This document shows positions 26,634 to 33,928 of a stretch of DNA of 36,507 nucleotides, one piece after another. Source of the DNA: Planctomycetota bacterium (GTDB lineage Bacteria > Planctomycetota > UBA1135); NCBI GenBank assembly GCA_030749235.1, contig JASMKM010000092.1, positions 1 through 36,507 on the forward strand. Direction: 5' to 3'. The notes under the pieces were generated by a model. The model was not told the DNA's origin, searched no databases, and saw only the letters and a program-made list of their open reading frames with translations. Positions within the stretch are counted from its first letter, which is position 1, and every line of letters begins with the position of its first letter. A program made the position numbers and the translations under genes.

Positions 26634-27035
26634 CTAGAACAGGGAACAGATGATTTCGCCACCGACGCCAAGCTCACGGGCCTTGCGGCCGCTCATGATG
26701 CCCTTCGAGGTGGTGATGATGGTGGTTCCCAGGCCGCGGCGGACGAGTGGAACGTTAGCGGCATCGCGGTAGACGCGGCAACCAGGCTTGGAGACGCGAA
26801 CCAGCTCCTGCAGCGATGGGTTGCCGTCGCGATCGTACTTCAGGTGGAGACGCAAGGTATTGCTTGCGCCACCCTCGTCAATCACCTCGACGTCGGAAAG
26901 ATAACCTTCCTCCTTCATGGTCAGAGCGATGAGGCTCTTCATACGCGAGGTCGGCATGTCCACCGACTTGCGGCGCACTTGGATCCCGTTACGGATCCGC
27001 GTGAGCATGTCGGCGATTGGGTCGGTCATGGTCAT
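26634..27035 (-). CDS. rpsH: 30S ribosomal protein S8
   Basis: A 133-aa 16S rRNA-binding protein. The ATG at 27035 gives [17 protein letters not shown], the family N-terminus, and has AAGGAG 7 nt upstream; the longer open frame is not supported. The end carries [21 protein letters not shown]. In E. coli S8 is the translational regulator of this operon; no corresponding site was identified here. Confidence 0.98.
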   Translation of the reverse strand: MTMTDPIADMLTRIRNGIQVRRKSVDMPTSRMKSLIALTMKEEGYLSDVEVIDEGGASNTLRLHLKYDRDGNPSLQELVRVSKPGCRVYRDAANVPLVRRGLGTTIITTSKGIMSGRKARELGVGGEIICSLF

Positions 27036-27066
27036 GATGAAACTCCTTAAAGGAGGCAGTATCCCC

Positions 27067-27372
27067 CTACCAGGAGGACTTACGAACACCGGGGAGCTGG
27101 CCTTCGTGCGCTAGGCGACGCAGAACCAGTCGAGAAATGCCGAAACGACGGGAGTACCCCTTCGGACGGCCGGTAATGGAACAACGGTTGTGGAGACGGA
27201 CACGCGAGGCATCGCGTGGCATCTTCTGGATGCTCTTGTAGGCGGCATCCTTCTCCTCGAGGCTGGCCTCGGGATCCTTGATGATCTTCACGAGCTCGGC
27301 ACGGCGAGCGGCGTGGGTCGCGACGAGGCGCTGACGCCTCTTCTCACGGTTGATTGCACTGGTTTTTGCCAT
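27067..27372 (-). CDS. rpsN: 30S ribosomal protein S14, long zinc-free type
   Basis: A 101-aa long-form S14. The C-terminus [19 protein letters not shown] and LPGVRKSSW is standard; the C-x2-C zinc pair of the short form is missing. Lies between rplE (2 bp) and rpsH (31 bp). Confidence 0.97.
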   Translation of the reverse strand: MAKTSAINREKRRQRLVATHAARRAELVKIIKDPEASLEEKDAAYKSIQKMPRDASRVRLHNRCSITGRPKGYSRRFGISRLVLRRLAHEGQLPGVRKSSW

Positions 27373-27374
27373 GT

Positions 27375-27926
27375 CTAGTTCTCTTCGTTGCGACGGCGGA
27401 AAGGCATGCCGAATCCTTCGAGGAGGGCGCGGCCCTCTTCATCGGTGCAGGCAGTACTGACGAAAGTGACGTTCATTCCCTGAGGGAACTCCACGCGATC
27501 GAGATCAATCTCCGGGAACAGGCTCTGTTCGGTGAGACCAAGGCTGAAGTTGCCCCGGCCATCGAACTTGTCCCTGACGCCCTGGAAGTCACGGATACGA
27601 GGGAGGACTACCGAAATGAGGCGGTCCATGAACTCGTACATGTGAGCTCCACGCAGGGTGGTGACACAGCCAATCGGCATGCCCTCACGCAGGCGGAAGT
27701 TTGCGACCGACTTGGTCGCGCGCTTAATCACGGCCATCAGGCCGGTGATCTTGGTCAAATCCTTAGCGGCAGACTCAACTGCCGCCTTGTTTTCGACTGC
27801 CTTCGAGACCCCCATGCTGACCACAATCTTGGTCAGGCGCGGAATCTGGTTGACGTTGCGATAGCCGAAGCGCTCCTTGAGGCTCGGAACTACCTTGTCC
27901 TTGTACTGGTCGCTGAGACGTGCCAT
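27375..27926 (-). CDS. rplE: 50S ribosomal protein L5
   Basis: A 183-aa protein that binds 5S rRNA and contacts S13 and P-site tRNA. Signatures: YKDKVVPSLKERFGYRNVNQIPRL, KITGLMAVIKRATKSVANFRLREG and FPQGMNVTFVSTACTDEEGRALL. It follows rplX by 3 bp. Confidence 0.98.
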   Translation of the reverse strand: MARLSDQYKDKVVPSLKERFGYRNVNQIPRLTKIVVSMGVSKAVENKAAVESAAKDLTKITGLMAVIKRATKSVANFRLREGMPIGCVTTLRGAHMYEFMDRLISVVLPRIRDFQGVRDKFDGRGNFSLGLTEQSLFPEIDLDRVEFPQGMNVTFVSTACTDEEGRALLEGFGMPFRRRNEEN

Positions 27927-27929
27927 GGA

Positions 27930-28238
27930 TTAATCAAACTTGGTGCCGCAGGGAACCCCGACACGGATCTTCTTGTCACCTTCGATGACACTCTTGGTAC
28001 GGACGCCCTTGCCGGCCTTCTCGGACCAGATAAGGACGTTGGATGCAGCGATTGGGAACTCCTTCTCGACCTTGCCGCCTTCCGGGTTTGCTTGAGTCTT
28101 CTGCAGGTGCTTGACGCGGATGTTCACGCCCTCCACCAGTACGCGGTCGGTCTTGTCGATCACCTTCATGACCTTGCCGCGCTTGCCCTTGTCGTTGCCG
28201 GCAAGAACCTGGACCTCATCTCCTTGTTTAATGTGCAT
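27930..28238 (-). CDS. rplX: 50S ribosomal protein L24
   Basis: A 102-aa assembly-initiator protein with a KOW motif (GDEVQVLAGNDKGKRGKVMKV). The ATG at 28238 shares its A with the rplN stop, and GGAGG lies 7 nt upstream inside the rplN end, so the two genes are coupled. The longer open frame upstream is a shadow of rplN. Confidence 0.97.
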   Translation of the reverse strand: MHIKQGDEVQVLAGNDKGKRGKVMKVIDKTDRVLVEGVNIRVKHLQKTQANPEGGKVEKEFPIAASNVLIWSEKAGKGVRTKSVIEGDKKIRVGVPCGTKFD

Positions 28239-28606
28239 CAGACAACCTCCTGAGCCAACGAAACGATTTTCATGAAGTTGCGTTCGCGCAGCTCCCGGGC
28301 AACCGCCCCGAAGATGCGCGTTCCACGCGGGTTGTTCTCCCCGTCGACCAAGCAAAGTGCATTGCCGTCGAACTTGACGTAGGTGCCGTCCTTACGTCGG
28401 ACGCGCTGCTTGGTGCGGACGATTACGCCACGCACGACCTCGCCAGTCTTGATTTCGGCACCTGGAGCGGACTTCTTCACCGAAGCCACGACCACGTCGC
28501 CGATGCTCGCGAAACGACGGCCGGAACCGCCCAACACCTTGATACACATGACTTCCTTGGCGCCGGAGTTATCGGCGACCTGCAGTCGAGTTTGCATCTG
28601 AATCAT
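28238..28606 (-). CDS. rplN: 50S ribosomal protein L14
   Basis: A 122-aa protein at the subunit interface. Signatures: [34 protein letters not shown] and [25 protein letters not shown]. It follows rpsQ by 15 bp. Confidence 0.98.
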   Translation of the reverse strand: MIQMQTRLQVADNSGAKEVMCIKVLGGSGRRFASIGDVVVASVKKSAPGAEIKTGEVVRGVIVRTKQRVRRKDGTYVKFDGNALCLVDGENNPRGTRIFGAVARELRERNFMKIVSLAQEVV

Positions 28607-28621
28607 CTTCTTAGCTCCCTA

Positions 28622-28900
28622 TCAGTCTTGTGGTGCTGTTTCGGTGATCTTGACCAGACGCCAGCACTTGTTCTTGCTGAGCGGACGTGTGCCCATAATC
28701 TCGACCTTGTCGCCTACCCGTGCCTCGTTCTTCTCGTCGTGAGCGTAGAACTTCTTACGAATACGGATGGTCTTGCGATAAAGCGGGTGTTGCGAGGTCC
28801 GTTCAACCTCGACGGTGATGGTCTTATCGGCCTTGTCGGCGATGACCCTGCCGTTAAGAACCTTGCGGGTTCCGCGGACTACTTCATTCTCTTCAGTCAT
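28622..28900 (-). CDS. rpsQ: 30S ribosomal protein S17
   Basis: A 92-aa OB-fold protein. Signatures: [38 protein letters not shown] and [20 protein letters not shown]. It lies 15 bp after rpmC. Confidence 0.97.
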   Translation of the reverse strand: MTEENEVVRGTRKVLNGRVIADKADKTITVEVERTSQHPLYRKTIRIRKKFYAHDEKNEARVGDKVEIMGTRPLSKNKCWRLVKITETAPQD

Positions 28901-28915
28901 CAGTAGATTCCTGCC

Positions 28916-29131
28916 TTAGCGCGGTTCCTGACCGCGGATGCCGAGCTGACGCTCCTGGAGAATCGTCTTCATCCGTGCGATATTGCGACGGCTACGACGA
29001 ATCTTGGATGGGTCCGTGTTGGCCTCGACCATGGAACGGAAACGTAAATCGAACAACTCCTTCTCGAGCTGCTCGGTGTCGAAGCGGAGTTCCGCATCTT
29101 CTTTGCCGCGTACTTCGTTAGCTTTCATCAT
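28916..29131 (-). CDS. rpmC: 50S ribosomal protein L29
   Basis: A 71-aa helical protein near the exit tunnel that helps form the SRP and trigger-factor docking site. Signatures: ELEKELFDLRFRSMVE-like segment, PSKIRRSRRNIARMKTIL. It follows rplP by 8 bp. Confidence 0.96.
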   Translation of the reverse strand: MMKANEVRGKEDAELRFDTEQLEKELFDLRFRSMVEANTDPSKIRRSRRNIARMKTILQERQLGIRGQEPR

Positions 29132-29139
29132 TCACTCCG

Positions 29140-29646
29140 CTAGATGGTCTTCTTGGTGATCATGCGACAACGGATTGGCATCTTGTGTGCCACACGGTTG
29201 AACGCAGTGCGAGCGGTTTCGATGTCGGTACCGCCAATCTCGTAGATGACGGTGCCGGGAAGGACAACGGCTACCCAGCGATCCACATCGCCCTTACCGT
29301 TACCCATGCGAACCTCTTGGGGCTTTTGGGTGACCGGCTTATGCGGGAAGACGCGGATCCACATCCGGCCCTCACCCATCGCACGGTTACAGGCGATACG
29401 ACCGGCCTCGATGGTGCGCGAGCTGAGCCAGCACCATTCCAGGGCCTGCAGGCCGTAATCACCGAAGCTGACGCGGTTGCCGCGGGTGGCAGCAGCGGTC
29501 GCGGTTCGTTTGTTCGGCGTCTTGATTCCACGCCGGTGCATGTTGGAACCTGCTGGCCCCTTGCCGTCTGGCTTCTGGCACTTGTAGGTTCCCTTGACCT
29601 TGCCGCGCTGTACCTTTCGGTATTTCGTTCTCTTAGGCATCATCAT
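29140..29646 (-). CDS. rplP: 50S ribosomal protein L16 with an N-terminal insertion
   Basis: L16 helps place A-site tRNA near the peptidyl-transferase centre. The 168-aa product is about 30 residues longer than the usual 136-145. The start (MMMPKRTKYRKVQRGKVKG) and the region from GNRVSFGDYGLQALE onwards match the family, as do MWIRVFPHKPVTQKP and RMGNGKGDVDRWVAVV. Between them, at residues about 20-53, lies extra Lys/Arg/Thr-rich sequence beginning TYKCQKPDGKG and ending PNKRTATAAA. The frame is continuous. Three ATGs are available at the start; the first (29646) has GGAG about 9 nt upstream. Confidence 0.95.
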   Translation of the reverse strand: MMMPKRTKYRKVQRGKVKGTYKCQKPDGKGPAGSNMHRRGIKTPNKRTATAAATRGNRVSFGDYGLQALEWCWLSSRTIEAGRIACNRAMGEGRMWIRVFPHKPVTQKPQEVRMGNGKGDVDRWVAVVLPGTVIYEIGGTDIETARTAFNRVAHKMPIRCRMITKKTI

Positions 29647-29676
29647 GGCTTTATTCTCCTCTCTAAACCCGAAGGC

Positions 29677-30309
29677 CTAGTCGCGGGTGTTTTCTCCAGT
29701 GAAGATCCACACCTTCACACCGAGGATGCCGTAGCTAGTGTTGGCTTCGGCGAATCCGTAGTCGATGCGTGCGGATAAGGTAGAAAGAGGCACCCGACCG
29801 GTGCGGGTGGTCATGGTGCGGCTCATCTCCTTGCCGTCGATACGGCCGGAGACCTGAATCTTGACGCCTTCAGCACCCGCGTTCATGGTGTTTTCCATGA
29901 TGCGCTTCATTTGGAAGCGTGGCGAGATGCGCCGCTCGATGGCAGCCGCAAGGTTCTCGGCGACCGTCTGACTATCAAGGTCCCAGTGACGGACTTCCTG
30001 GATGTCAAGCTTGATCTCCATTCCGGTGATCCTCTCGAGGTCGGAGACCAGCTGATCACGCGTGGCGTAGCCGCGGCCAATCACCTCGCCCTTGCGAGTC
30101 ACCAATAGGCCGATTGTCATGCGATCGCTGCGCTGCTGGATGTCGATGCGCGAGATGATTCCCTTGCGGAAACGCTTCTTGATGAGCTTACGGACGTTGT
30201 AGTCCATGAGCACCTTGGCTGGGTAATCCTTACCGCGAGCGAACCAGCGCGAGCGCCAAGGCTCACTAATGCCGATGCGGAATCCGATTGGGTGAATCTT
30301 CTGTCCCAT
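29677..30309 (-). CDS. rpsC: 30S ribosomal protein S3
   Basis: A 210-aa protein at the mRNA entry pore. Signatures: GQKIHPIGFRIGISEPWRSRWFA at the start, the KH type-2 domain, RISPRFQMKRIMENTMNAGAEG, and YGILGVKVWIFTGE near the end. The basic C-terminal tail seen in E. coli (233 aa) is short here. Confidence 0.98.
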   Translation of the reverse strand: MGQKIHPIGFRIGISEPWRSRWFARGKDYPAKVLMDYNVRKLIKKRFRKGIISRIDIQQRSDRMTIGLLVTRKGEVIGRGYATRDQLVSDLERITGMEIKLDIQEVRHWDLDSQTVAENLAAAIERRISPRFQMKRIMENTMNAGAEGVKIQVSGRIDGKEMSRTMTTRTGRVPLSTLSARIDYGFAEANTSYGILGVKVWIFTGENTRD

Positions 30310-30311
30310 GA

Positions 30312-30662
30312 CTAGTTGACCTCCTTTTCGGAGACGGCGATGCGGAAATGCGAGGTGCGACGGCGGATGGTCATCGCGCGGCCCATCGGACCGGGACGGA
30401 AGCGTGGACGACCGTGGATCAATGGACCCTCGTCGACACGTGCATCCGACACCACCAGGGAGTCGACGTTGACTGCGTCGTTTTGACCAGCATTTGCAAT
30501 GGCCGATTTAAGAACTTTGCTGAAAATCGCTGCGCCACGGGTCTTGTGACCTTGGAGCAGGATCAACGCACGATTGACATCCAGGCCACGGATGAGGTTC
30601 GCCGCGGGGCGAGCCTTCTTGGCGGACATGTGTGCGTAACGGTGTGAAGCGCGGAATTCCAT
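30312..30662 (-). CDS. rplV: 50S ribosomal protein L22
   Basis: A 116-aa protein whose long hairpin lines the exit tunnel. Signatures: HRYAHMSAKKARPAANLIRG at the start and the hairpin GRPRFRPGPMGRAMTIRRRT. The stop is two bases before the rpsC start. Confidence 0.97.
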   Translation of the reverse strand: MEFRASHRYAHMSAKKARPAANLIRGLDVNRALILLQGHKTRGAAIFSKVLKSAIANAGQNDAVNVDSLVVSDARVDEGPLIHGRPRFRPGPMGRAMTIRRRTSHFRIAVSEKEVN

Positions 30663-30672
30663 TCAATGACTC

Positions 30673-30933
30673 CTACTTCTTGTCGTGGCCGCGGAATATC
30701 CGGGTGGGAGCGAACTCCCCCAACCGGTGACCTACCATGTCCTCGGAGACGTACACCTTGAGGAACTGGCGGCCGTTGTGGACCATGAAGGTCATGCCGA
30801 CGTATTCCGGCGTGATGGTCGATGCACGAGCCCATGTCTTGATGGGCTTGCGATCTCCTGCTGCTTTGGCCTTATCGACCTTGCGCTGGATGCGCGGGTC
30901 GACCCATGGGCCCTTCTTAATGCTGCGGGTCAT
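30673..30933 (-). CDS. rpsS: 30S ribosomal protein S19
   Basis: An 86-aa head protein paired with S13. Signatures: [38 protein letters not shown] and [16 protein letters not shown]. Gap to rplV is 10 bp. Confidence 0.98.
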   Translation of the reverse strand: MTRSIKKGPWVDPRIQRKVDKAKAAGDRKPIKTWARASTITPEYVGMTFMVHNGRQFLKVYVSEDMVGHRLGEFAPTRIFRGHDKK

Positions 30934-30939
30934 AGCTTG

Positions 30940-31773
30940 TTACCTCACTCCCTTCGGACGGCGACGGGCGATGAACTTGGAAGTTGTCTTGCGCTTGTTA
31001 CGGGTCTTCTGACCCTTAGCAGGCTTGCCCCATGGCGACACTGGGTGCTTACCCATGGTGCGGCCTTCACCACCACCATGCGGGTGTGCGGCTGGGTACA
31101 TCGCGACACCACGGACATGTGGGCGCTTGCCCATGTGGCGCGAACGGCCAGCTTTTCCGAGGGTGACGTTCTGGTGGTCGGAGTTTCCGACTTCACCGAT
31201 GGTTGCGCGGCACTCGATATGGACGCGACGCATTTCACCACTGGGCAGTGCCAGCAAGGCGTAGTTGCCTTCGCGCGCGGCCAAACGGGCGCTGGCTCCG
31301 GCAGAACGAACCATCTTGGCCCCCTGCTTCGGGCGCAGTTCAACGTTATGGACATCCAGACCCAGTGGCAGATCCTTCAGTTTCATGGCACAACCGGCCT
31401 TCGGCTCCGCATCCTCGCCGGACATGACGACGTCGCCCTGCTTGAGGCCCTTTGGCCACAGGATGTAACGCTTCTCGCCATCGGCGTAATGCAGCAGCGC
31501 GATGTACGCGGTGCGGTTCGGATCGTATTCAATATGCGCGACGGTGGCAGGTACGCCATCTTTGTTGCGCTTGAAGTCGATGATGCGGTAGCGACGCTTG
31601 TGGCCACCTCCACGGTGCCACGCAGTGACCCGGCCATGGTTATTACGGCCGCCAGTCTTCTTAAGCGGCGCCAGCAGACTCTTCTCGGGGGTCTGCCTGG
31701 TGAGCTCCGCACGATCCAACACGGAACCGCCGCGGCGGCCCGGTGAAGTCGGCTTGTAGTACTTGAGTCCCAT
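30940..31773 (-). CDS. rplB: 50S ribosomal protein L2
   Basis: A 277-aa protein needed for subunit joining and peptidyl transfer. Signatures: [11 protein letters not shown] at the start, [16 protein letters not shown] and the C-terminal [20 protein letters not shown] containing the conserved histidine. The usual MNPVDHPHGG reads [10 protein letters not shown] here. It follows rplW by 30 bp. Confidence 0.98.
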   Translation of the reverse strand: MGLKYYKPTSPGRRGGSVLDRAELTRQTPEKSLLAPLKKTGGRNNHGRVTAWHRGGGHKRRYRIIDFKRNKDGVPATVAHIEYDPNRTAYIALLHYADGEKRYILWPKGLKQGDVVMSGEDAEPKAGCAMKLKDLPLGLDVHNVELRPKQGAKMVRSAGASARLAAREGNYALLALPSGEMRRVHIECRATIGEVGNSDHQNVTLGKAGRSRHMGKRPHVRGVAMYPAAHPHGGGEGRTMGKHPVSPWGKPAKGQKTRNKRKTTSKFIARRRPKGVR

Positions 31774-31803
31774 TTTCTCTTGGTCTGGTTCAGATCCTGC
31801 TGC

Positions 31804-32091
31804 TTACAGCAGGTCGATCTTGCTGCCTTCCTTCAGGCGCACGAGCGCAATCTTGGTGCTCGGCTGACGGAAGTAGGATGCACCGCGGCGCCGCATTTTG
31901 CCGGACCGCAGCATGGTGTTGACTTTGTCCACTTCGACCTCGAAAAGCATTTCGATGGCCTGCTTGATCTCGACGCGGTTGGCGCCGCCTGCGACCTCGA
32001 AGCGGTATGAGTTCAGGATCTCCTGCTCAGAAGTCGACTTCTCGGTCAGGATGGGCTTCAGAATCAACTGATAGGCTTCGCTCTTCTGCAT
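31804..32091 (-). CDS. rplW: 50S ribosomal protein L23
   Basis: A 95-aa protein at the exit-tunnel rim, docking site for trigger factor and SRP. Signatures: LILKPILTEKSTSEQE, YRFEVAGGANRVEIKQAIE and VDKVNTMLRSGKMRRRG. Gap to rplD is 11 bp. Confidence 0.96.
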   Translation of the reverse strand: MQKSEAYQLILKPILTEKSTSEQEILNSYRFEVAGGANRVEIKQAIEMLFEVEVDKVNTMLRSGKMRRRGASYFRQPSTKIALVRLKEGSKIDLL

Positions 32092-32102
32092 GTCTCTTAC
32101 CT

Positions 32103-32741
32103 TTAGGATTCCTTGGAGTTACCGAGGCGCCCGGCGACCACGTCCAAGGCGCCCTCCTCCGCTAGCACCCACCTGTGGGCCAGCAGCGAATGCGCGTTGA
32201 GATCGGCGGCGGTACAGATGCTGACCTTCGGGAAGTTGCGGAAGCTCTTCCACACGTTCTCGTTATAGTCGGCAGTGACGACAAGCAGGCTTCCTTCGAA
32301 ACCGCAGCCGGCGATGACCGCACGGGCAGCTTTGGAGGATGGTGCTTCGAAGCTCAGGCCGGAAGCGATGCGGACCTCGTTGTCCTGCAGCTTGCCGAGC
32401 AAAGCGGAGCGCAAGGCCACCAGACGCTGCTTCTTCGGCAGGCTGTAGTACCAGTTACGCTTGTTACGGGGACCAAAGGTGGTCGCACCACCGACCCACA
32501 ATGGGGAACGGCGGTCACCGGCGCGGGCGCGACCGGTCTTCTTCTGCTTCCAAGGCTTCTTGGTGTGACCAGCCAACTCCGTACGGTTCTTCGTATGGGC
32601 GTCGCCTTGGCGACGGTTGGACTGATACATGACCACTGCGTCCTTCAGGGTGCGGTAGAGCACCTGATCGCCGAGGTCCAGCGAGATTTCCTTCTCGCCA
32701 GTCTTGTTGCTGGCGACATCGTATGTGCTGACGGTAGTCAT
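32103..32741 (-). CDS. rplD: 50S ribosomal protein L4
   Basis: A 212-aa protein with the tunnel loop KKPWKQKKTGRARAGDRRSPLWVGG-type segment (about 60-85) and the core PKKQRLVALRSALLGKL. In E. coli L4 represses its own operon through the S10 leader; such control is not shown here. It starts two bases after the rplC stop. Confidence 0.97.
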   Translation of the reverse strand: MTTVSTYDVASNKTGEKEISLDLGDQVLYRTLKDAVVMYQSNRRQGDAHTKNRTELAGHTKKPWKQKKTGRARAGDRRSPLWVGGATTFGPRNKRNWYYSLPKKQRLVALRSALLGKLQDNEVRIASGLSFEAPSSKAARAVIAGCGFEGSLLVVTADYNENVWKSFRNFPKVSICTAADLNAHSLLAHRWVLAEEGALDVVAGRLGNSKES

Positions 32742-32743
32742 GA

Positions 32744-33388
32744 CTACTTAGCTCCTCCGGTCTTGGCGGTGCAGATCTGGATGAGGCCGTTGGGAGGACC
32801 AGGAACGCCACCGCGCACCAGGATTAGGCCCTTCTCGGCATCGATCGCTTCGACGACCAGGTTCTTGACGGTGCTGCGCGAAGCCCCGAAGTGCTTGCCC
32901 ATACGCTGGCCCTTGAATACGCGGCCAGGGTAAGCACACTGGCCAATCGAACCAGGGCGACGCACGTTCATACAGCCGTGGGTCTCGCTACCGCGCTGGA
33001 AGCCGTGCGCCTTGATGGTACCGGCGAAACCACGACCCTTGGAGTTGCCGATGACATCGACGACGTCACCAATCTCGAAGAGGTCGGACTTCAGTTCCTG
33101 GCCGACTTCGAAACCGTTCAGATCGTCGACGCGGAACTCGCGCAGTACGCGATGGGACTTGACGCCGGCCTTCTTGGCAGCGACGCGCTGAGGCTTGTTA
33201 GTGTGCTTGTCACGGGCTGGGATGTAGCCGAGCTGGACGGCGGTGTAGCCATCCGTCTCCATCGTACGCAGGCCAGTGATTGTGCACGGGCCGGCTTCCA
33301 GCACTGTGACGGGGACGACATTGCCGTCCTCGCGGAAGATCTGGGACATGCCCTTCTTCTTCGCTAGCAGGAATTTCTTATCAGTCAT
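32744..33388 (-). CDS. rplC: 50S ribosomal protein L3
   Basis: A 214-aa protein reaching towards the peptidyl-transferase centre. Signatures: AKKKGMSQIFREDGNVVPVTV, ETHGCMNVRRPGSIGQCAYPG and VFKGQRMGKHFG. The ATG at 33388 fits the family best; an in-frame ATG at 33409 would add seven residues, and neither has a clear Shine-Dalgarno site. The gap from rpsJ is 76 bp. Confidence 0.97.
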   Translation of the reverse strand: MTDKKFLLAKKKGMSQIFREDGNVVPVTVLEAGPCTITGLRTMETDGYTAVQLGYIPARDKHTNKPQRVAAKKAGVKSHRVLREFRVDDLNGFEVGQELKSDLFEIGDVVDVIGNSKGRGFAGTIKAHGFQRGSETHGCMNVRRPGSIGQCAYPGRVFKGQRMGKHFGASRSTVKNLVVEAIDAEKGLILVRGGVPGPPNGLIQICTAKTGGAK

Positions 33389-33464
33389 TTGAGGTGCCCC
33401 GTGTTCCATCTCGGGAAATTCGCAGAGGTACCGCTCGGTACATGCGGGAAGGAGGAATCAACGT

Positions 33465-33770
33465 CTAGAGCTTGATGCGGACGTCGACCCCGGCAGACAA
33501 CACGAGCCTGTTCAGGGCGTCGATGGTCTGTGGAGTTGGCTCCAGCAGGTACATGAGCCGCTTATGGGTGCGGATCTCGAACTGCTCGCGAGCTTTCTTG
33601 TTGACGTGCGGTGAACGCAGCACGGTGTAGCGCTCAATGCGGGTAGGAAGCGGAATTGGACCAGAGACCTTGACGCCAGTTAGCCGTGCAGCCTCCATAA
33701 TCGACTCAGTTGCCTGGTCGATTGCCTCGTGGTCGTACGCTTCGAGTCGGATTTGGATTCGATTCGCCAT
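33465..33770 (-). CDS. rpsJ: 30S ribosomal protein S10
   Basis: A 101-aa head protein, first gene of the ribosomal supercluster and in many bacteria also a NusB partner in antitermination. The ATG at 33770 gives [18 protein letters not shown]; an upstream frame is not supported. Further signatures: [35 protein letters not shown]-type region and the end GVDVRIKL. A promoter lies about 100 bp upstream. Confidence 0.98.
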   Translation of the reverse strand: MANRIQIRLEAYDHEAIDQATESIMEAARLTGVKVSGPIPLPTRIERYTVLRSPHVNKKAREQFEIRTHKRLMYLLEPTPQTIDALNRLVLSAGVDVRIKL

Positions 33771-33870
33771 GTGTGGATGGACTTCAAGCCTCGGCCGATC
33801 TATCCGCCACACAGAATTGCGTGGTTAGGTCCAGAATCAAACGAGGCTGCCCCCAAAAAAGAGGCCGAGT

Positions 33871-33898
33871 ATTCTAAAGGCAAACCACGGAAGGTCAA
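33871..33898 (-). promoter_or_regulatory. rpsJp: Sigma70-type promoter of the S10 supercluster
   Basis: On the minus strand, TTGACC (33893-33898), a 16-bp spacer and TAGAAT (33871-33876). Transcription would start near 33864, leaving a leader of about 95 nt before rpsJ. It lies in the 158-bp gap after the EF-G gene, the only long gap upstream of rpsJ. Confidence 0.6.
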
Positions 33899-33928
33899 GG
33901 GTTTCCGCTCAATTCGGGCGGTTCCAAG

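Noticed and set aside
27354-28253. Plus-strand open frame of 299 codons opposite rplE and rplX
   Set aside because: Antisense shadow of conserved ribosomal genes, with no family signature and no ribosome binding site.
30685-31746. Long plus-strand open frame (353 codons) opposite rpsS and rplB
   Set aside because: It is fully antisense to two certain ribosomal protein genes, has no recognisable domain, and reflects the high-GC codon pattern of the real strand.
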